DNA of 15,058 nucleotides from an uncultured Oscillibacter sp. GTDB lineage: Bacteria > Bacillota > Clostridia > Oscillospirales > Oscillospiraceae. Under the pieces are notes generated by a model, which was not told the DNA's origin, did no database searches, and worked only from the letters and a program-made list of their open reading frames with translations. The DNA lies in contig CAJTJA010000056.1 in the NCBI GenBank assembly GCA_910576845.1, positions 1-15,058 on the forward strand, given 5' to 3'. The position numbers and the translations under genes are program-made. Below, piece by piece: positions 5,707 through 13,719 of the stretch; within the stretch, counting starts at the first letter, position 1; the number at the start of each line of letters is the position of its first letter.

Positions 5707-5931
5707 GTGTCGAACGTGGATGAGATGGAGTATGTACGTATTCTTCGTGATTTGCGCGAAGACGCCGACAAAACACAATCACAGATCGCCGAAGTCTTGG
5801 GGACGTCCCAGACGATGTACGCACGCTATGAGCGGGGAGCAAATGAGCTGCCCATTCACCATCTGATCACATTGAGTAAGTATTATGGCGTCAGCACGGA
5901 TTATCTGCTGGGGCTCAGCAAGGAACGATGA
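5707..5931 (+). CDS. XRE-family helix-turn-helix transcriptional regulator
   Basis: This small regulator has up to 74 residues and is essentially one XRE (Cro/C1-type) domain: KTQSQIAEVLGTSQTMYARYERG covers the two DNA-reading helices, followed by ELPIHHLITLSKYYGVSTDYLLGLS, the usual end of this fold. The start is uncertain. GTG 5707 lies right at the end of a run of seven G; GTG 5716 has the better spacing to that G-rich Shine-Dalgarno, and ATG 5725 gives the minimal domain. It would bind DNA as a dimer and repress its targets. It is divergent from the helicase gene, so the shared upstream region may be a target, but there is no direct evidence. It is monocistronic, closed by a strong terminator. 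Confidence 0.88.
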   Translation: MSNVDEMEYVRILRDLREDADKTQSQIAEVLGTSQTMYARYERGANELPIHHLITLSKYYGVSTDYLLGLSKER

Positions 5932-5935
5932 AACA

Positions 5936-5966
5936 CGGACAGGAAATCTTCCTGTCCGCGTTTTTT
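5936..5966 (+). terminator. Strong intrinsic terminator after the XRE gene
   Basis: CGGACAGGAA (5936-5945) and TTCCTGTCCG (5949-5958) form a perfect 10-bp stem with an ATC loop, followed by CG and six T (5961-5966). On the minus strand the stem lies just past the RNase J stop, followed by TGTTT, so it may stop that transcript too. Confidence 0.9.
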
Positions 5967-5975
5967 CATTTTCCG

Positions 5976-7634
5976 TCACAGCCGTGTCACAACGGGGATG
6001 ACCATAGGACTGCGCTTAGTGGTCTTGAAGAGATAGCTGCTGACAGCGGATTTGACAACTCCACGGAGTTCTCCGTCGTCCCGCCCGCGCTTGCGGGTAA
6101 CGGAATCTGCCGCGTCCATGGCGATGTTTTGCAGCTCTTTCATCAAATCCCCGGACTCTTTCACATAGATGAAGCCTCGGGTGACAATTTCCGGAGGGCT
6201 GAGGAGTCCGCCGTCGTGAGAGGAAATCGGCATCACGACCACCACCATGCCATCTTCGGCCAGACGCTTGCGGTCCCGCATGACAACGGCGCCCACGTCG
6301 CCCACACCGGAGCCGTCCACATAAACTTCTCCGGCGGGCACGGCGCTTCCCAGCTTCAGTGTTTTAGCGGTGATCTCAACCACATCGCCGTTGTCGGCAA
6401 TGGCAATATGGCTGCGGTCCATGCCCATCTGCTGGGCCAGCTGGCTGTGAATCTGCAGCATTCTCTGCTCCCCATGAAGGGGGATGAAGAAACGGGGCCG
6501 CGTCAGGGCGTGAACAATCTTCAGCTCCTCTTGACAGGCGTGACCGGAGACATGAAGCATGTCTGCCCGGTCATAGATGACCTTCACGCCCTTGCGGAAC
6601 AGCTCGTTGATGACCCGGCTTACCGTCACTTCGTTTCCGGGAATGGCGGAAGCGGAGATAATGACCTTATCGCCAGGGCCTACCTCCACTTGTTTATGAG
6701 TGGAGAAGGCCATGCGGTACAGGGCGCTCATCTCCTCGCCCTGAGAGCCGGTGGTGACAATGACCTGCTTGTTCTTGGGCAGGCCTTTGATTTTGTTGAT
6801 ATCTACCAGCGTATTTTTGGGAACTTTCATATATCCAAGTTCCGTGGATACCCGCATGATATTTTCCATGGACCGGCCTGTAACGGCCACCTTCCTGCCA
6901 TGAGCGGCGGCGGCGTCCAGCACCTGCTGAATGCGGTGAACATTGGATGCGAAAGTGGTGACAATGATCCGCTCCTCACAGCCCTGAAATTGGCGCATAA
7001 AGGTCTGGCCAACGGCTCGTTCACTCATGGTGTATCCGGGACGCTCCACGTTGGTGGAGTCGGCGCAGAGGGCCAGCACGCCTTCTTTGCCAAGCTCGCC
7101 CAGGCGCGCCAGGTCCATGACCTCGCCGTCGATAGGAGTGGAATCAATTTTGAAGTCGCCGGTGTGGACAATAGTGCCCATGTGAGTGTGAATGGCAAAA
7201 GCCGCAGAGTCTGCAATGGAGTGGTTGACGTGAATAAACTCGACCGTGAATTTCCCGGCCCGGACAGACCGGCCAGGTTCCACAGTGATAAGCTTGGTGC
7301 TTTTTGCCAGGCCGTGCTCTTCCAGCTTGAGCTGGATAAGCCCGGCGGTAAAACGGGTGCAGTAGATGGGCATGTTTACCTGTTTGAGAACATAGGGAAT
7401 AGCGCCCACATGATCCTCGTGGCCGTGGGTAATAAAGAGTCCCCGGATGCGGGCACGGTTTTTAATCAAATATGTCACATCGGGAATAATGCAGTCTATG
7501 CCGTACATGTCGTCTCCAGGGAAGGCCATGCCGCAATCCACAACGATGATCTCTCCGCCATACTCATAGGCGGTCATGTTTTTGCCGATTTCATTCAGGC
7601 CTCCCAAGGGGATGATTTTCAGTTTTTCTGCCAT
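5976..7634 (-). CDS. rnj: Ribonuclease J
   Basis: The protein has 552 residues, matching the usual length of about 555. ATG 7634 (MAEKLKIIPLGG) is chosen because AAGGAG lies 11 bp upstream and it fits known RNase J N-termini; the frame is open a further 57 codons upstream without family character. The metallo-beta-lactamase signature HGHEDH (70-75) binds two zinc ions, with HTGDFKID (about 157-164) supplying further ligands. The beta-CASP part carries SGHACQEE and PLHGEQR. The C-terminal domain (about 450-552) supports dimerisation. RNase J is both a 5'-3' exoribonuclease and an endoribonuclease, central to mRNA turnover and rRNA maturation in Gram-positive bacteria. It is transcribed alone, from a promoter some 310 bp upstream. 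Confidence 0.95.
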   Translation of the reverse strand: MAEKLKIIPLGGLNEIGKNMTAYEYGGEIIVVDCGMAFPGDDMYGIDCIIPDVTYLIKNRARIRGLFITHGHEDHVGAIPYVLKQVNMPIYCTRFTAGLIQLKLEEHGLAKSTKLITVEPGRSVRAGKFTVEFIHVNHSIADSAAFAIHTHMGTIVHTGDFKIDSTPIDGEVMDLARLGELGKEGVLALCADSTNVERPGYTMSERAVGQTFMRQFQGCEERIIVTTFASNVHRIQQVLDAAAAHGRKVAVTGRSMENIMRVSTELGYMKVPKNTLVDINKIKGLPKNKQVIVTTGSQGEEMSALYRMAFSTHKQVEVGPGDKVIISASAIPGNEVTVSRVINELFRKGVKVIYDRADMLHVSGHACQEELKIVHALTRPRFFIPLHGEQRMLQIHSQLAQQMGMDRSHIAIADNGDVVEITAKTLKLGSAVPAGEVYVDGSGVGDVGAVVMRDRKRLAEDGMVVVVMPISSHDGGLLSPPEIVTRGFIYVKESGDLMKELQNIAMDAADSVTRKRGRDDGELRGVVKSAVSSYLFKTTKRSPMVIPVVTRL

Positions 7635-7945
7635 AGATAAAATAACTCCTTCAATATGAAAAGATGTACAGGCGGCGCACATACACGGTATATGGGCATA
7701 AGAAAGAAGAGACGTCCGCTGTCCGTCCGGCCCCGTTACGCCGGAGGAGGTTTGGTGTCGTCCTGTTGTATCCGAATATGAAAGGCCGCTTAAGACCTGG
7801 CCCATAAGCGCGGGCGCAGGTTTTCTATTATTTGACCAGCCGGGAAGCGCGTCCCGCTCTGGAAAAATACAATATCCAAGACCCTGGAAATTTTTCAGGG
7901 CTGTACATGTTGGCGCCCTGTCCGGGGCTGCCGAAAAAATAACTC
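7635..7945 (-). promoter_or_regulatory. Long untranslated leader of RNase J
   Basis: The promoter at 7951-7979 would give a leader of about 310 nt. Within it, minus-strand CCCTG/CAGGG arms (7882-7900) form a hairpin, and several GC-rich stretches could fold. A 26-codon frame (ATG 7908 to TAA 7828) is present but lacks a ribosome binding site. I recognise no known riboswitch. Regulation of RNase J through this leader is possible but unproven. Confidence 0.4.
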
Positions 7946-7950
7946 AATCT

Positions 7951-7979
7951 AGTATAGCACAGAAATTCCTGTTTGTATA
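7951..7979 (-). promoter_or_regulatory. Extended -10 promoter of RNase J
   Basis: On the minus strand TATACA (7979-7974) and TATACT (7956-7951) are 17 bp apart, and TG precedes the -10 by one base (extended -10). Matches are four of six and five of six. The start would be near 7944. Confidence 0.6.
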
Positions 7980-8050
7980 CAAAAACTTTTGAGTATTTGC
8001 GGCATTAGAGAATCTGCGGCACTATTTAAAGATACATCGTTCTCTGAAGA

Positions 8051-8079
8051 TTGACGGTTTCCCTAAAATATGCTATCAT
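8051..8079 (+). promoter_or_regulatory. Promoter of the RadC-family gene
   Basis: TTGACG (8051-8056) and TATCAT (8074-8079) with a 17-bp spacer, five of six matches each, plus an extended -10 TG. The start would be near 8086, about 85 nt before the ATG. Confidence 0.75.
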
Positions 8080-8170
8080 ATTTTGCGATTATTTATAGTG
8101 AGCTTGCTGTGCTTCCGCCCTTTCCGAGAGAGATGAGGGACGGAAAGTTAAAATTGTGGAAGGTGAAGCA

Positions 8171-8845
8171 ATGGGCATTCACGATCAGCACAGGGAGCGT
8201 GTGCGTCAGCGCTTTTTACAAAACGGCCTGAATGGATTTGCAGACCATGAGATTTTGGAGCTGCTGCTGTTCTACTCTATTCCCCGGCGGGACACAAATC
8301 CTGTTGCTCACGCTCTGCTGGACCGTTTCGGCAGCTTGTCCGCGGTATTTTCCGCCCCCTTGGAAGCATTAAAGCAGGTGGAAGGCGTTGGAGAGAGCAC
8401 GGCGGTTCTGCTGCGCCTGGTGCCGCTGGCAGCGCACAGAGCCCGTTTGGCAGAGGCGGAACAGGAGCTGATTTTGAATACGCGGGAGAGCATTGGCTCA
8501 TATCTTTTAGAGCTGTTTTCTCAGGAGCGGAATGAAGCGGCTTATGAAATCTGCCTGGACAGGAAGGGGAGGCTGCTGGCCTGTAAGCGTCTGGGGGAAG
8601 GAAGCACCTCCGCGGTTAATCTGGATATCCGTAAAGTGGTGGAGAATGCGCTTCTCCACCGTGCCAGTTCCGTAATCCTGGCGCATAATCATCCAAGCGG
8701 GATAGCACTGCCGTCCTATGACGATCAGGCGGCCACGAATCAGGCCAGGACGGCGCTGGAGGCAATCGGAGTGAGGCTGGAGGACCATATTATTGTGGCG
8801 GATCATGACTTTGTTTCCTTCTCCCAATCCGGTTATTTTGCATGA
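8171..8845 (+). CDS. radC: RadC family JAMM/MPN+ domain protein
   Basis: The protein has 224 residues from ATG 8171, preferred over GTG 8156 because AAGGTGA (8160-8166) is a good ribosome binding site for it. The N-terminal UPF0758 part (1-95) contains DHEILELLLFYSIPRRDTNPVAH in pieces and a helix-hairpin-helix-like VEGVGESTA. The C-terminal JAB/JAMM domain shows the zinc site H172-x-H174-x7-S182-x2-D185 (AHNHPSG...SYDD). Despite the name, RadC proteins are not shown to repair DNA; the family is a putative zinc metallohydrolase of unknown substrate. It stands upstream of uvrB but has its own promoter and is separated by about 390 bp. Confidence 0.92.
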   Translation: MGIHDQHRERVRQRFLQNGLNGFADHEILELLLFYSIPRRDTNPVAHALLDRFGSLSAVFSAPLEALKQVEGVGESTAVLLRLVPLAAHRARLAEAEQELILNTRESIGSYLLELFSQERNEAAYEICLDRKGRLLACKRLGEGSTSAVNLDIRKVVENALLHRASSVILAHNHPSGIALPSYDDQAATNQARTALEAIGVRLEDHIIVADHDFVSFSQSGYFA

Positions 8846-9154
8846 AGCTGAAAACGGGAGATGTATGAAGGGCCTTTTGAAAAAATACCGGAAGTCCCTG
8901 AGCCTTGTTTAAAAAATGACAAAACGCCCAAACGACGGATTTTTTTCTGCTGCTCTGCGTTAAATTTTTTGCCGGGCGGCAGCCCGCCTGTGAAAATTTG
9001 CCTTGCTTGAAAATTGGCAGAATGCTCAGCGGCGAAAATTTTTCTCCCAATTCGCTTTTGTGTTCCTTATATCAAAGATATTCAGCAGAAAAATCTCTCG
9101 CCGCGGGGCATTCCATCACGTTTCAAGCAGGTCCTGGAGCTTTAAAAAATGTAT
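8846..9154. other. AT-rich noncoding stretch between radC and uvrB
   Basis: No gene is supported. Frames on both strands lack ribosome binding sites and family character. The stretch has several T runs (8939-8946, 8964-8970) and repeated AAAATTT-like words, plus a short GGGC/GCCC hairpin near 8974-8987. No clean stem directly followed by T marks a radC terminator. Confidence 0.5.
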
Positions 9155-9168
9155 CGAACATATGTTGC
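9155..9168 (+). promoter_or_regulatory. LexA (SOS) box of uvrB
   Basis: CGAACATATGTTGC matches the Gram-positive SOS consensus CGAAC-N4-GTTYG over its first 12 positions and fails in the last two. It contains the perfect palindrome AACATATGTT (9157-9166). It overlaps the -35 of the uvrB promoter, where a repressor would block RNA polymerase. uvrB is a known LexA target in Bacillus. Confidence 0.75.
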
Positions 9169-9193
9169 GATTTTGTTTGGGCTGTGGTATGAT
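9165..9193 (+). promoter_or_regulatory. Promoter of uvrB
   Basis: TTGCGA (9165-9170) and TATGAT (9188-9193) are 17 bp apart; matches are four of six and five of six. The -35 lies inside the LexA box. The start would be near 9200, about 38 nt before ATG 9238, which has AGGAGG upstream (9227-9232). Confidence 0.75.
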
Positions 9194-9237
9194 AAAAGGC
9201 ATCCGGCCCTTTCAAGCCGTTCCGACAGGAGGTTCCC

Positions 9238-11211
9238 ATGCCGAAGTTTCAAGTTGTATCCGAATACCAGCCCTCCGGCGACCAGCCGGAGGCCATTGCC
9301 GCCCTGGCGTCGGGCATTGAGAATGGATTGAAGGAACAGGTTCTTTTGGGCGTTACCGGCTCCGGCAAAACATTCACCATGGCCAAGGTGATCGAGGCTG
9401 TTCAGCGGCCCACGCTGGTTCTGGCCCACAATAAGACTTTGGCTGCCCAGCTCTGCGCGGAGTTTAAGGAATTCTTTCCGAACAACGCCGTAGAGTACTT
9501 TGTCTCCTATTACGATTATTACCAGCCGGAAGCCTATATTCCCCATACGGACACTTATATCGCCAAGGATGCCTCCACCAACGACGAGATTGACCGCCTC
9601 CGCCTCTCCGCCACTTGCGCTCTGCTGGAGCGGAGGGATGTGATTGTGGTCTCCTCCGTTTCCTGCATCTACGGCCTGGGAGAGCCGGACGACTTCGCAA
9701 AGATGGTGGTTTCCCTGCGGGCCGGGGCGGAATGGGACCGGGACGAGCTTCTCCGGCGGCTGGTGGAAATCCGCTATGAGCGGAACGATATTGCCTTCGA
9801 GCGGAATATGTTCCGGGTCCGGGGGGACACGGTGGAGATTTACCCTGCCTATTACAAGGACAAGGCTATTCGCGTAGAGTTTTTCGGGGACGAGATTGAG
9901 CGGGTCAGTGAGTTTAACCCCATCACGGGGACGGTGAACCGGGTGCTGAACCATATTGCCATTTATCCCGCCAGCCACTACGTTACCACAAAAGATAAGA
10001 TGGACCGGGCCATTGGCGAAATTCGGAAGGAGCTGGAGGAACAGGTTAGAGTATTCACAGAAGGCAATCAGCTGGTAGAGGCCCAGAGAGTACGTCAACG
10101 AACGGAGTACGATATGGAGATGATGCGGGAGCTGGGATACTGCTCCGGCATTGAGAATTATTCCCGCATTATCTCCGAGCGGCCCCAGGGTTCCGCGCCC
10201 ATGACACTGCTGGATTTCTTTCCGGATGATTTTGTCCTGTTTGTAGACGAGAGTCATGTCACTTTGCCGCAGGTCCGGGCCATGTACAACGGGGACCACG
10301 CCCGGAAAGACAGCCTTGTCAAATACGGTTTCCGTCTTCCCTGCGCCTATGACAACCGGCCCCTGAAGTTTGAGGAGTTTGAGGGCCGGATCGGGCAGGC
10401 GGTCTTCGTCTCGGCAACGCCGGGACCCTATGAGCGGGAGCGGGCGGACCAGGTGGTAGAGCAGGTGATTCGCCCCACAGGCCTGCTGGACCCCAGAGTA
10501 GAGGTTCGGCCCGTTACCGGGCAGATTGACGATCTCATGGAGGAGATCAACGCCCGGTCTGCCAGAAATGAACGGGTGCTGGTGACAACGCTCACTAAAA
10601 AGATGGCGGAAGATTTGACAGAATATTTCAAGAGCGCCGGAATCAAGGTCCGCTACATGCACTCGGATGTAGAGACCATTGAACGGATGGAGATTATCCG
10701 GGATCTGCGTCTGGGAAAATTTGACGTACTCATTGGCATCAACCTCCTTCGGGAGGGATTGGATCTGCCGGAGGTCAGCTTGGTGGCTGTGCTGGACGCA
10801 GACAAGGAGGGCTTCCTCCGGTCCGAGACATCTTTGATCCAGACCATCGGCCGGGCGGCCCGAAATGCGGAGGGCCTGGTTATCCTTTATGCGGATACCA
10901 TTACGCCATCCATGAGAGCGGCCATGGATGAGACGGAGCGCCGCCGGAGAATTCAGGACCGCTTTAATCAGGAACATGGCATTGTTCCGAAGACGATTAT
11001 TAAGGGCGTCCGGGAAGTGCTGGAGATTTCCGCCGCCGCGGAGGACGAGACTGTCCGGGCCGGCCATCAGAGAAAGCTGAGCAAGGCGGAGCGGGACGCC
11101 GAAATCAAGCGCCTGGAAAAGGAAATGAAAGAGGCCAGCAAAATGCTGGAATTCGAGTATGCCGCAGTTTTGCGGGACCGGATCATCGAATTACGGGGTG
11201 AAAAGGGATGA
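9238..11211 (+). CDS. uvrB: Excinuclease ABC subunit B
   Basis: The protein has 657 residues, full length. It is the helicase-like damage-verification subunit of nucleotide excision repair. UvrA loads it on damaged DNA and it then recruits UvrC. Walker A is GVTGSGKT (38-45). The beta-hairpin that wedges into DNA includes YYDYYQPEAYIP (91-102). The DEAD-like box is DESH (337-340), and helicase motifs V and VI occur as GINLLREGLDLPE and QTIGRAARN. The C-terminal UVR motif that contacts UvrC is present (about 615-655). It starts behind AGGAGG under a LexA-controlled promoter. Its stop overlaps the start of the next gene as ATGA, so at least that gene is translationally coupled. Confidence 0.98.
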   Translation: MPKFQVVSEYQPSGDQPEAIAALASGIENGLKEQVLLGVTGSGKTFTMAKVIEAVQRPTLVLAHNKTLAAQLCAEFKEFFPNNAVEYFVSYYDYYQPEAYIPHTDTYIAKDASTNDEIDRLRLSATCALLERRDVIVVSSVSCIYGLGEPDDFAKMVVSLRAGAEWDRDELLRRLVEIRYERNDIAFERNMFRVRGDTVEIYPAYYKDKAIRVEFFGDEIERVSEFNPITGTVNRVLNHIAIYPASHYVTTKDKMDRAIGEIRKELEEQVRVFTEGNQLVEAQRVRQRTEYDMEMMRELGYCSGIENYSRIISERPQGSAPMTLLDFFPDDFVLFVDESHVTLPQVRAMYNGDHARKDSLVKYGFRLPCAYDNRPLKFEEFEGRIGQAVFVSATPGPYERERADQVVEQVIRPTGLLDPRVEVRPVTGQIDDLMEEINARSARNERVLVTTLTKKMAEDLTEYFKSAGIKVRYMHSDVETIERMEIIRDLRLGKFDVLIGINLLREGLDLPEVSLVAVLDADKEGFLRSETSLIQTIGRAARNAEGLVILYADTITPSMRAAMDETERRRRIQDRFNQEHGIVPKTIIKGVREVLEISAAAEDETVRAGHQRKLSKAERDAEIKRLEKEMKEASKMLEFEYAAVLRDRIIELRGEKG

Positions 11212-11588
11212 AATATGAATGGCTGGACGAATACCTGCTCTCCCTGCCGGGAGCGGAGAAGGACTATAAGCCTGAATGGGCCTGGTTCCGTTACATGGTC
11301 CGCGGAAAATTATTCGCTGCCGTCTGTTCCCCGGAGGGAATGAAAGACGCGGCGTACAACGGTCACGACCTGATAAATCTGAAGTGCGCCCCTGCCCGGA
11401 GCGAGGCGCTCCGGGCGGCCCACCCGGAAATCCTGCCGGGGTTCTACTGCGACAAGCGGAACTGGATCGCCTGCCTCCTGGATGGGGAACTGCCGGACGA
11501 TATCCTCCGGGAGCTCTGCGCCCAGTCTCACGAACTGGTTTTGAAGAAGCTGCCCAGGTATGCCCAGAGGGAGATATTGGGAGAATAG
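11208..11588 (+). CDS. MmcQ/YjbR family protein
   Basis: The protein has 126 residues. It begins with a 4-bp overlap with uvrB. The sequence fits the YjbR/MmcQ fold (DUF419): LSLPGAEKDYKPEWAWFRYMVRGKLFA is the N-terminal strand-helix pattern, then INLKCAPARSEALRAAHPEI, PGFYCDKRNWIACLLDG and a C-terminal helix ELCAQSHELVLKKLP typical of the family. The fold resembles CyaY and is sometimes called a double wing DNA-binding protein; its role is not established. The coupling to uvrB may be functional, or only a convenience of gene packing. Confidence 0.85.
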   Translation: MKYEWLDEYLLSLPGAEKDYKPEWAWFRYMVRGKLFAAVCSPEGMKDAAYNGHDLINLKCAPARSEALRAAHPEILPGFYCDKRNWIACLLDGELPDDILRELCAQSHELVLKKLPRYAQREILGE

Positions 11589-11597
11589 GAGAAAGTC

Positions 11598-12338
11598 ATG
11601 GACCTGACATGGTTTCAGAAAATGCTGCTGGCAGTGCTGGCTGGGATGCTAGTGTTTTTCGGCGTTCTCATGGCTGTCTTTCGGGCCCATCCCGGCGTGC
11701 TGTTTGAGGGGAGCCTGCTGAAAATCACGGAGCAGGACGGCTGGATCGTTTACAGCGGCAAGGTCCGCGGGGAACCGGTGGACATCGCTGTCACCTGGCC
11801 CACCAACTTTGAGACGGATGTGGAATTCACCATGGGGGAACGGTTTCACGACGTTGTCCGGGTGATCTATCCCACGGAGCGGATTCAGACTGAGCACGGC
11901 GATTCAGTGGGCGGCATTCTGATAACAAAGAACGAGAAAACCCTCTTCGAGGGCGGCTATGACCCGGAGGCGGAATACGGATGGTATGATAAAGATGGCA
12001 AGTGGGCCCCCCAGACAACCTTCCAGGTGGTCTTCGGCAGCTCCGGCACGGACCCCCGGCACGACTATGAGAACACCGCCGGGACAGCGGTCCGCTTTGC
12101 TTTCGGCCCGGAGACCTCGGCCTGGGGAGACCCGGCTCTGTTCGGCATGGCGGTGTTCCTGACGGCGCTGCTGGCGCTGAAGGTCGTCTTCCACAAGACG
12201 CTGTTCCGCTGGCGGCACTGGGCTGCCCGGAATCCGGAACCTACAGAGGAGTATTTGGCGCTGGAGCGGGTGGGCTGGGTTGTCTTCGCAATAGTGATTG
12301 CCATGGTGTACGTCATCTCCGTGACGGAAATCTGTTAG
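11598..12338 (+). CDS. Hypothetical membrane protein with a large extracytoplasmic loop
   Basis: The protein has 246 residues, starting 9 bp after the previous stop behind AGGAG. Predicted membrane helices are at about 8-28, 180-198 and 225-243. The stretch between the first two (about 30-178) is mostly strand-like (GWIVYSGKVRGEPVDIAVTW, FTMGERFHDVVRVIYP, GGILITKNEKTLFEGGY). By the positive-inside rule it probably faces outside, with the RWRHWAARN loop inside. I do not recognise the family and assign no function. It sits in the run of genes behind uvrB and so may be expressed with it. Confidence 0.75.
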   Translation: MDLTWFQKMLLAVLAGMLVFFGVLMAVFRAHPGVLFEGSLLKITEQDGWIVYSGKVRGEPVDIAVTWPTNFETDVEFTMGERFHDVVRVIYPTERIQTEHGDSVGGILITKNEKTLFEGGYDPEAEYGWYDKDGKWAPQTTFQVVFGSSGTDPRHDYENTAGTAVRFAFGPETSAWGDPALFGMAVFLTALLALKVVFHKTLFRWRHWAARNPEPTEEYLALERVGWVVFAIVIAMVYVISVTEIC

Positions 12339-12348
12339 CGGAGGCCTT

Positions 12349-13218
12349 ATGAAGACACAGAAAAAAACCCCGGCCGCCGCGATTCTGGCGGCGGCGGTTT
12401 TGTGGGGCGTTATCGGCCTGTGGAACCGGCGGCTGATGTCGGCGGGCCTCTCGCCGCTGTCCATTGTCCTGGTCCGCAATCTGGGCGGCTGCATCCTGCT
12501 GACAGCTTTCTTCGCCTTCAGGGACCGGAGCGTCTTCCGGGTGGAGCGGCGGCATCTCAAATATTTCTTCGGCACAGGTGTGGCCAGCGTGGTTCTTTTT
12601 ACCGTCTGCTATTTCTCCTGCCAGAGGCTCTGTTCCCTGGCGGTGGCTTCCATTCTGCTGTACACTGCGCCTTCTTTTGTGGTTGTTCTCTCCGCCGTCC
12701 TTTGGAAGGAGTCGGTGACAGGGAAAAAGCTTCTGGCCTTGTTTTTGACGCTGGCGGGCTGCGCCTGTGTCTGCGGTGTGTTTGGCGGCGGGCTGTCCGT
12801 CACCACGCCCGGTATTCTTTTGGGCCTGGGAGCCGGTTTTTTCTACGCTCTTTACAGTATCTTCGGCCGGTATGCCCTGGCCCATTACGGGGCTATGACC
12901 GTAACGGTTTGGACGTTTCTCTTTGCGGGCACGGCGTCTCTGGCCTTTCTCCGTCCAGCGGAGCTGTCGGGGGCTTTCACGCAGAATCCCGGTTTACTGC
13001 TGACGGCACTGGCTTTGGCAATATTCTCCACCGCTGTTCCTTATATCCTATATACCTGGGGACTGGCGGAAACAGAGCCCGGGCGAGCCTCCATCCTGGC
13101 CAGCCTGGAACCGGTGGCGGCTTCTCTGACAGGGGTGCTGTTCTTCGGTGAACCCATGGGGACGCTGACGGTTCTGGGGATTCTCTGCGTCTTGGCAGGC
13201 GTATATATTTTGAGGTGA
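12349..13218 (+). CDS. EamA (DMT superfamily) transporter
   Basis: The protein has 289 residues with about ten membrane helices in two repeated EamA halves (about 8-142 and 153-288), the usual size for drug/metabolite transporters. GGAGG (12340-12344) precedes ATG 12349, 10 bp after the previous gene. The second half carries the family hallmark SLEPVAASLTGVLFFGE (252-268), a match to the S-x-x-EP-V pattern near the inter-helix turn; the first half has the related SILLYTAPSFVVVLS (101-115). These proteins export amino acids, nucleosides or other metabolites; the substrate is not predictable here. The next gene starts only 3 bp after its stop. Confidence 0.92.
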   Translation: MKTQKKTPAAAILAAAVLWGVIGLWNRRLMSAGLSPLSIVLVRNLGGCILLTAFFAFRDRSVFRVERRHLKYFFGTGVASVVLFTVCYFSCQRLCSLAVASILLYTAPSFVVVLSAVLWKESVTGKKLLALFLTLAGCACVCGVFGGGLSVTTPGILLGLGAGFFYALYSIFGRYALAHYGAMTVTVWTFLFAGTASLAFLRPAELSGAFTQNPGLLLTALALAIFSTAVPYILYTWGLAETEPGRASILASLEPVAASLTGVLFFGEPMGTLTVLGILCVLAGVYILR

Positions 13219-13221
13219 AAT

Positions 13222-13719
13222 ATGGGGAAGAAAAAAGAGGAAAAAACCAATGTGATGCGGATTCTGGACCAGAAAAAAATTCCCTACACCTCTCATTTCT
13301 ATGAGGAGGGAGAGGGGCCCGAGGGAACTCGTGACTATGGGGTTCACGTGGCCCAAGCCATGGGGGAGGACCCCAGACGGACATTCAAGACATTGGTGGC
13401 GAAAGGGGCTTCTGGGGGATATTATGTTTTTGACATCCCGGTTCCGGACAGCCTGGACCTGAAAAAAGCCGCCAAGGCGGCGGGGGAGAAGTCCGTGGAG
13501 CTGCTGGCCGTGAAGGACATCACGGCGGTGACGGGATATGTCCGGGGCGGGTGCAGCCCAGTGGGCATGAAGAAGCAGTATCCCGCCATCTTTCACGAGA
13601 CGGCGCTGGGTTTTGAAACCATTTATGTCTCCGCCGGGAAAATCGGCGCTCAGGTGGAGGTGGAGCCAAAAGCGCTCTTAGCCCTGCTCCAGGCGGGGAC
13701 AGCGGACCTGATTGTCTGA
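13222..13719 (+). CDS. ybaK: Cys-tRNA(Pro)/Cys-tRNA(Cys) deacylase YbaK
   Basis: The protein has 165 residues, the normal length. It hydrolyses Cys-tRNA(Pro) made by mistake by prolyl-tRNA synthetase, thereby protecting translation fidelity. The sequence shows the N-terminal KTNVMRILDQKKIPYT pattern. FKTLV (55-59) carries the conserved Lys (K56) that matches the catalytic Lys of the Haemophilus protein. The signature GGCSPVGMKK (109-118) is followed by SAGKIGAQVEVEP. GAGGTGA, which overlaps the stop of the EamA gene, serves as its ribosome binding site, so it is the last tightly packed gene of the uvrB run. Confidence 0.93.
   Translation: MGKKKEEKTNVMRILDQKKIPYTSHFYEEGEGPEGTRDYGVHVAQAMGEDPRRTFKTLVAKGASGGYYVFDIPVPDSLDLKKAAKAAGEKSVELLAVKDITAVTGYVRGGCSPVGMKKQYPAIFHETALGFETIYVSAGKIGAQVEVEPKALLALLQAGTADLIV

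Noticed and set aside
5928..7640. Long plus-strand open frame opposite RNase J
   Set aside because: It is the antisense shadow of a clear RNase J gene; its His/Gly/Asp-rich translation has no domain pattern.
7635..7805. 57-codon N-terminal extension of RNase J on the minus strand
   Set aside because: It lacks a ribosome binding site, is Ser/Thr/Cys-rich without family character, and the start at 7634 fits RNase J length and has AAGGAG.
7828..7908. 26-codon upstream frame in the RNase J leader as a gene
   Set aside because: No Shine-Dalgarno sequence and no recognised peptide; noted only as part of the leader.
9003..9320. Plus-strand open frame crossing the uvrB promoter and start
   Set aside because: It spans the LexA box and promoter and overlaps uvrB in another frame; no ribosome binding site.
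9142..11067. 641-codon minus-strand open frame opposite uvrB
   Set aside because: Antisense shadow of uvrB; no ribosome binding site or motifs of its own.
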